DNA of 64,000 nt from positions 434,001-498,000 of the forward strand of contig CAZBRD010000002.1 of the NCBI GenBank assembly GCA_964494205.1, given 5' to 3'. Source of the stretch: JBBTCX01 sp964494205 (GTDB taxonomy: Bacteria > Planctomycetota > Phycisphaerae > UBA1845). This document shows, piece by piece, positions 59,970-64,000 of this stretch; the stretch's first letter is position 1; every line of letters begins with the position of its first letter. A model generated the notes under the pieces. The model was not told the DNA's origin and ran no database searches. It worked only from the letters and a program-made list of their open reading frames with translations. Both the position numbers and the translations under genes were made by a program.

Positions 59970-60225
59970 TCCAAGCAGAACCGCCCCCGGCGCGGAACAC
60001 CAAGGGGCGGCTGCAAATCTGAACTGTCGAAATGATAGTCTTTTTGTCCGATTACTCAAGGCGAACGAGGCGGCTGAACAGCTCGCGATCGGGCCTAGAA
60101 AATTGTGGGAGCTGACCAACACAGGCGAATTGAAATCGATCAAGATCGGCCGCGCGGTTCGATATCACCCGGATGATCTTGCCGACTTCATTGCGAAGCA
60201 TCGCGGACGGCGCGGTGCGCGATGA
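59953..60225 (+). CDS. Excisionase-family (HTH_17) DNA-binding protein
   Basis: Ninety residues. After a polar leader it has LLKANEAAEQLAIGPRKLWELTNTGELKSIKIGRAVRYHPDDLADFIAKHR, a clear HTH_17/excisionase domain. The start GTG 59953 is the longest; a shorter start is possible because the leader has no visible function. The stop overlaps the ATG of the primase-helicase (ATGA), so the two are probably translationally coupled. Likely roles are recombination directionality or transcriptional control of the replication module. Confidence 0.75.
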   Translation: MTLINNPSRTAPGAEHQGAAANLNCRNDSLFVRLLKANEAAEQLAIGPRKLWELTNTGELKSIKIGRAVRYHPDDLADFIAKHRGRRGAR

Positions 60226-62144
60226 ATCCAAATCGAATAGAAATCGTCAAAGCACTTCGGGGAAAGCGTTCGGGGAAATACGACTTGTGCCATTGCCCGG
60301 CGCATCCGGACGAACATCCTTCACTTACCGTTTCCGAGGCAGGAAATGGAAAAGTGCTAGTGCATTGCAAGGCAGGCTGTTCACAAGCTGCTGTCATCGA
60401 TGCGCTTCGCGGGATGGGTTTGTGGTCGAATAATGAGCTGCCCCATCCTTCACGGCGAGCTGCCAAGCAATCGAAGCCGCATGTTTTTGCTTCATGCGAC
60501 CAAGCGATCAAGTGGATCGAACGCAGCATCGGCGGGACCTTTGCTCGGCACTGGGATTACGAGACGACGAATAACACGCTCGCGCTGAGGGTCGCGCGAT
60601 TCCAGATTTCCGACGGAAAGCAGTTTCGACCGCTACACCAAACTGCCGACGGCTGGATCGTTGGCGATCCGCTAGGTGTTCTGCCCATCTACAGAATGCT
60701 CCGCATTCGCGCCAGCTCCGGGCGCGTGTTCGTCGTTGAAGGCGAGAAGTGTGCTGACGCTGTGAACGGTCTCGGACTCGTCGCGACAACATCTTCACAC
60801 GGAGCGGGATCGGCGACGAAAACGGATTGGAACATTGTCGCAGGGCGCGAAATCATCATATTCCCAGACAACGATCCATCGGGAATCAAATATGCAACCG
60901 AAGTGGCGCAGCTCGTTCATTCGCTCGATCCACCAGCACGTGTGAAGATCGTCGAGCTGCCCGGTTTGTCCAATGGTGAAGACATTTTCGATTTCATCGA
61001 ACAAAGGCGCGCCGCAGGTCTTGATGATGCCGCGACCCGCGCTGAGCTGGAACAGCTCGCGGATGACGCGCCCTATTGGAAACCCCCACGCAGCTCAACG
61101 GCGATCGTGACTCGCTTGAGCGATGTCAAAGAACGCCAAGTGCAATGGCTTTGGCCGGGACGGATTCCGCTTGGAAAGCTGACAATGATCGCAGGTGATC
61201 CAGGTTTGGGTAAGAGTTTTCTAACTTGCGATATGGCCGCAAGGGTATCGCGCGGGACATCATGGCCCGATCGACGCGGAGAATCCAACACTATTGGGTC
61301 CGTGGTTATCGCGAGCGCCGAAGATGACGTGGAAGACACCATCACGCCGCGTGTCCGTGCCGCTGGCGGTGACTTAAGTAAGATCGTCGCAATGCAAGGC
61401 GTAGAGTATCGTGATCCTGATTCTGGGGCGAAGTCGAAACGATCATTTACGCTCTCAGACTTATCTGCACTTGAAGATGCGATTGAGCAGCTCGCGGATT
61501 GCCGAATTGTCTTCGTTGACCCGGTTTCCGCGTTCATTCCCCAACGAATCGACAGTCATCGAAATACAGACATCCGCAGTTTACTTGCACCTTTGGCGGA
61601 GCTGGCAGCACAATACAACGTAGCCGTAGTCTGTGTGTCGCACCTGAACAAGGGCGCTGGCGCGTCGGCGTTGTACCGTGTTACCGGGAGTTTGGCGTTT
61701 GTGGCGGCTGCCCGCGCCTGTTGGTTGATCGCGCGCGACGTGAATGATCCCACTCGCCGCTTAATGCTGCCAGTCAAGATGAATCTCGCACGGGAGTCCA
61801 CTGGGCTTGCATATCGGTTTCTTTCGGCCTGCGGCGATTCGGAGATTCCGACGATCGCATGGGATGATGACCCTATCACCGTTACTGCCGACGAAGCGTT
61901 GACCGGAAACGAACAAAAGAAGTCAGGTCTCGCGCTCGGGGAGGCAGCAGACTGGTTGAAGGATCGACTATCTGGTGAGCCTGTACCGGCCAAATCGATC
62001 AAGGATGAAGCACTCGCTGATGGTTTCAGTCTTCGAACTTTGGATCGTGCGAAAAAGCAGCTGCGGGTCATTGCCCGGCGTCAGGGATTCGGGGGGCCTT
62101 GGGTATGGCGTCTGCCGGAAACGGAGCTGGCTTACAACCCATAG
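60222..62144 (+). CDS. Primase-helicase (CHC2-like zinc finger, TOPRIM, RepA/AAA_25)
   Basis: A 640-residue replication protein. The N-terminus has a CHC2-type zinc-binding region (Cys25, His28, Cys49, Cys53: CHCPAHPDEHPSL, VLVHCKAGC). A TOPRIM-like part follows (RVFVVEGEKCADAVN; IIIFPDNDPSG). The C-terminal half is a RecA-fold hexameric helicase of the RepA/AAA_25 type with Walker A GDPGLGKS (325-332) and Walker B IVFVDPVSAF (Asp433), then VVCVSHLNKG. The end has a winged-helix appearance (ASLRTLDRAKKQL-like). It probably opens and primes the element's own origin. It ends inside the first copy of the iteron array. Confidence 0.88.
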   Translation: MNPNRIEIVKALRGKRSGKYDLCHCPAHPDEHPSLTVSEAGNGKVLVHCKAGCSQAAVIDALRGMGLWSNNELPHPSRRAAKQSKPHVFASCDQAIKWIERSIGGTFARHWDYETTNNTLALRVARFQISDGKQFRPLHQTADGWIVGDPLGVLPIYRMLRIRASSGRVFVVEGEKCADAVNGLGLVATTSSHGAGSATKTDWNIVAGREIIIFPDNDPSGIKYATEVAQLVHSLDPPARVKIVELPGLSNGEDIFDFIEQRRAAGLDDAATRAELEQLADDAPYWKPPRSSTAIVTRLSDVKERQVQWLWPGRIPLGKLTMIAGDPGLGKSFLTCDMAARVSRGTSWPDRRGESNTIGSVVIASAEDDVEDTITPRVRAAGGDLSKIVAMQGVEYRDPDSGAKSKRSFTLSDLSALEDAIEQLADCRIVFVDPVSAFIPQRIDSHRNTDIRSLLAPLAELAAQYNVAVVCVSHLNKGAGASALYRVTGSLAFVAAARACWLIARDVNDPTRRLMLPVKMNLARESTGLAYRFLSACGDSEIPTIAWDDDPITVTADEALTGNEQKKSGLALGEAADWLKDRLSGEPVPAKSIKDEALADGFSLRTLDRAKKQLRVIARRQGFGGPWVWRLPETELAYNP

Positions 62145-62215
62145 TGCGCCAACATTTTCCATAGTGCGCCAAGCCTTGAGGTTGGCGATCTATGGGTATT
62201 CATGGCGCTCTATGG
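62139..62215. repeat. Iteron-like array: two direct and two inverted copies
   Basis: CCATAGTGCGCCAA at 62139-62152 and 62159-62172, exact and 20 bp apart, then the inverted relatives TTGGCGATCTATGG (62182-62195) and ATGGCGCTCTATGG (62202-62215), also 20 bp apart. The set is symmetric about 62177. It lies between the helicase gene end and the XRE promoter, so it may be an origin, an operator, or both. Confidence 0.8.
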
Positions 62216-62251
62216 ATCGCTATGTAGAACGGAATTACATGCAAGAATTGT

Positions 62252-62280
62252 TTGATGAGATATCGCAAACGGAGTATACT
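62252..62280 (+). promoter_or_regulatory. Candidate sigma-70-type promoter of the XRE-integrase pair
   Basis: TTGATG (62252-62257), 17-nt spacer, TATACT (62275-62280). Transcription would start at about 62287, which is the ATG of the XRE gene, implying a leaderless message. The iteron array lies just upstream. Confidence 0.55.
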
Positions 62281-62286
62281 ATCATT

Positions 62287-62520
62287 ATGAGGCCTAGACA
62301 GTCATTTCGTGAAGGTCCGATGCTCGCGACGTTGATTGAGGCGTATCGTGATTCCGGTCTGTCAATCAAGCAACTCAGCGACCAATCGGGAGTGGTGTAC
62401 GCCGTTTGCCATGCGGTTGTGAACGGTAACCGCGATCCGCAATTGTCGACCGTTGAGCGATTAAGCAAAGTGCTTGGCTTGGAACTTAAGCGCGTTCGGC
62501 GCAAGAGCAAGGTTGAATAG
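62287..62520 (+). CDS. XRE-family transcriptional regulator
   Basis: Seventy-seven residues with a Cro/CI helix-turn-helix: MLATLIEAYRDSGLSIKQLSDQSGVVYAVCHAVVNGNRDPQLSTVERLSKVLGLEL. A basic end follows (KRVRRKSKVE). ATG 62287 fits the predicted promoter; ATG 62239 would add 16 residues ahead of the HTH but lies upstream of the -10. The stop is two nt before the integrase ATG, so the regulator and integrase share a transcript. The palindromic copies upstream (62139-62215) are plausible operators, which would make this an autoregulated switch. Inference from layout. Confidence 0.8.
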   Translation: MRPRQSFREGPMLATLIEAYRDSGLSIKQLSDQSGVVYAVCHAVVNGNRDPQLSTVERLSKVLGLELKRVRRKSKVE

Positions 62521-62522
62521 AT

Positions 62523-64000
62523 ATGGCGACTGTTTTCAAGAGAACCGATCGGCGAAATTATCAAATCGCGTTTTTCGACGCGACCGGTGAACGAATCGAA
62601 CGCTCTAGCGGCACGACGGATTTCAAAGTTGCGGAGAGAATTGCCCGCGAGTGGGAATCCCGCGAGCTGCTAAAGCGCGAAGGCGTTATCGACCCAGCGC
62701 TCGACCGCCTAGCCGCTGAATCGCGCCGTCCCATGCAGCAGCATGTCGATGACTTCATCGAGGCGATCGCAAAGAATGTTGCGCCGAAGCAGCGCAAATC
62801 GTTGGAAAAACGCATCACTAATATCTGCGACAAGGCGAGCGTCAAAGCGCTTTGCGACCTGACTCTCTATTCCGTTCAAACTGCCTTGGTGAAGCTGCGA
62901 CAGGATGACAGCCTATCAACGCAAACCTTGAATCACTACATCCGGGCTATCAAGCAGCTCACGCGGTGGATGGTGCAAGATGGAAGACTGGCCGTCGATA
63001 TGCTGGCGAGTCTGCGAACAAAGAACGTTGACGCCGATCGCGCGTATGTTCGTCGTGAACTGAGTGATGATGAATTAGAGCGGATCATCGAAACGGCTGA
63101 ACATGGTGATGCCGTCTTAGGAATGGCTGGTGTCGACCGTGCCATGCTCTACCGCTTGGCCGCCGGTAGCGGCCTACGAGTTGGAGAGCTGGCCAGTTTG
63201 ACGCCGGAGTCCTTTGACCTTGATGACGATCCGCCAACCGTCACGGTGCAGGCTGCCTACTCGAAAAGAAAGCGAACTGACGTACAGCCGATCCGAAATG
63301 ACTTGGCGGAGCTGTTGTCAGATTGGCTCAAATCGAAGGCAGCAGATAACCGTGTATTCGCGCTCCCCGATAAGACTGCCAAGATGCTGCATAAGGACCT
63401 AGATACAGCTCGACAAGCATGGATCGAAGGCGCAAAGGCAGACGCGGAGCGTGAAGCCCGCGAGAAGTCGGATTTTCTGAAAGTGGACGATGCGAGCGGA
63501 CGGGTCGCGGACTTTCACAGCCTGCGCCATTCGTACATTTCCCGGCTGGTCAGCAGCGGTGCATCGGTGAAAGTATGCCAAGAGCTGGCGCGACATTCGA
63601 CGCCAATGCTTACGGTGGGAAGATATGCCCATACGCGACTTCACGACCTTACCGGCGCGCTTGAGAACATTCCGACTGCTGGAGTGAAACGGTCAGTTGA
63701 TCCTGAGGAGCTACGCGCGACGGGATCGCTCGACAGCTCCCCGAATCTGAGTGAATTAGCGCGCCAGCGCAAGCGCCAGCAGTCAGGGCACATTTCACAG
63801 GCTATCAGTGCGAAACAGCGCGAGAACAGCATTCAACGTCCACGATTAGCAGTCAATTCGCAAGCGCCAACGGGTGCAAGACTTAACGAACAAACGCGAA
63901 GTGATGCGAGAAAATGCACGACAGCCACCGATCGGATTCGAACCGATGACCTGCGGTTTACAAAACCGCTGCTCTGCCAACTGAGCTACGGTGGCGCAGC
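62523..64000 (+). CDS. Tyrosine recombinase/integrase, reading through the att core
   Basis: Site-specific recombinase. N-terminal arm-binding and core-binding regions (residues 1 to about 185) precede the catalytic domain with all signature residues: Arg219 (GSGLRVGEL), Lys248 (YSKRKR), His332 and Arg335 (HSLRH), His358 (LARHST), Tyr368 (GRYAHT). After about residue 380 a polar basic tail begins. The frame has no stop before the window end: residues 466-483 (TTATDRIRTDDLRFTKPL) are antisense tRNA-Thr, followed by LCQLSYGG from the host tRNA 5' half. In a circular form codon 483 would join the tail at 47510-47728. The end of the integrated version is beyond the window. Confidence 0.9.
   Translation, partial: MATVFKRTDRRNYQIAFFDATGERIERSSGTTDFKVAERIAREWESRELLKREGVIDPALDRLAAESRRPMQQHVDDFIEAIAKNVAPKQRKSLEKRITNICDKASVKALCDLTLYSVQTALVKLRQDDSLSTQTLNHYIRAIKQLTRWMVQDGRLAVDMLASLRTKNVDADRAYVRRELSDDELERIIETAEHGDAVLGMAGVDRAMLYRLAAGSGLRVGELASLTPESFDLDDDPPTVTVQAAYSKRKRTDVQPIRNDLAELLSDWLKSKAADNRVFALPDKTAKMLHKDLDTARQAWIEGAKADAEREAREKSDFLKVDDASGRVADFHSLRHSYISRLVSSGASVKVCQELARHSTPMLTVGRYAHTRLHDLTGALENIPTAGVKRSVDPEELRATGSLDSSPNLSELARQRKRQQSGHISQAISAKQRENSIQRPRLAVNSQAPTGARLNEQTRSDARKCTTATDRIRTDDLRFTKPLLCQLSYGGA
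63920..63971. other. Right attachment-site core (overlaps integrase and tRNA-Thr)
   Basis: 52-nt partner of 47458-47509. It restores the 3' part of tRNA-Thr after integration and at the same time encodes integrase codons 467-483 on the other strand. The version here lacks the in-frame TGA found in the left copy. Confidence 0.9.
63923..63995 (-). tRNA. tRNA-Thr (TGT)
   Basis: Complete gene on the minus strand: acceptor GCCACCG/CGGTGGC with discriminator T, D-arm GCTC-AGTTGGCA-GAGC, anticodon stem GCGGT/ACCGC with loop TTTGTAA (anticodon TGT; ACA at 63960-63962 on the plus strand), T-arm with TTCGAAT loop. CCA is not encoded. Target gene of the integrated element. Confidence 0.96.

Noticed and set aside
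47510..63919. A complete prophage
   Set aside because: No capsid, portal, tail, lysis or recognisable terminase gene is present; DUF5681 alone is not evidence for packaging.

Overview
The window looks like chromosome from a planctomycete, probably Phycisphaerae-like. This is inferred from: a DUF1570 protein; secreted proteins with Asn/Asp-rich linkers, paired-Cys modules and a dockerin-like tail; a short NuoG; and many genes without a clear Shine-Dalgarno site. No rRNA is present, so the placement stays moderate.

Layout of the host part (1-47457). Positions 1-9077 hold an unanchored secreted protein (5' end outside the window), a DsbA-like thiol oxidoreductase, an HU protein, a sugar cluster on the minus strand (GT2 glycosyltransferase, hexapeptide acetyltransferase, Gfo/Idh/MocA dehydrogenase), a membrane glycosyltransferase, tRNA-Cys and a PDZ-thioredoxin protein. 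Positions 9247-15794 (minus) hold rtcB and archease (RNA ligation/repair), a decayed second archease, an M42 peptidase, a small membrane protein, DUF1570 and NAD(P)HX epimerase. Positions 15802-35812 (minus) hold all of complex I in the order nuoA-B-C-D-E-F-G-H-I-J-K-L-M-N, with unrelated genes between C and D, E and F, F and G, and G and H. Then follow an RsbU-like phosphatase, flagellin, pyrF, rsgA, sucA, a small lipoprotein and a CPA2 antiporter. Several families of short hairpin repeats sit in the gaps, and in two places (nuoM, nnrE) they have become part of the reading frame.

Positions 47458-63971 are an integrated element of about 16.5 kb inserted in a tRNA-Thr gene. A 52-nt copy of the 3' part of the tRNA marks the left end, and the intact tRNA-Thr marks the right end. 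From left to right it carries: a detached integrase 3' end, a DUF5681 gene, an SRAP/HMCES-like DNA-protein crosslinking protein, the translesion mutasome ImuA-ImuB-DnaE2, a second DUF5681 gene, a secreted beta-helix protein, a DUF3800 protein, an unknown gene, two small HTH proteins, a primase-helicase, an iteron-like array with a promoter, an XRE regulator and a tyrosine integrase.

The most striking observation is that the integrase frame runs through the attachment core without a stop. In a circular form it would join exactly in frame to the 72-residue tail left at the other end. Integration therefore severs the integrase C-terminus and replaces it with an antisense reading of the tRNA. The element combines this split integrase with a complete error-prone lesion-bypass cassette as cargo.
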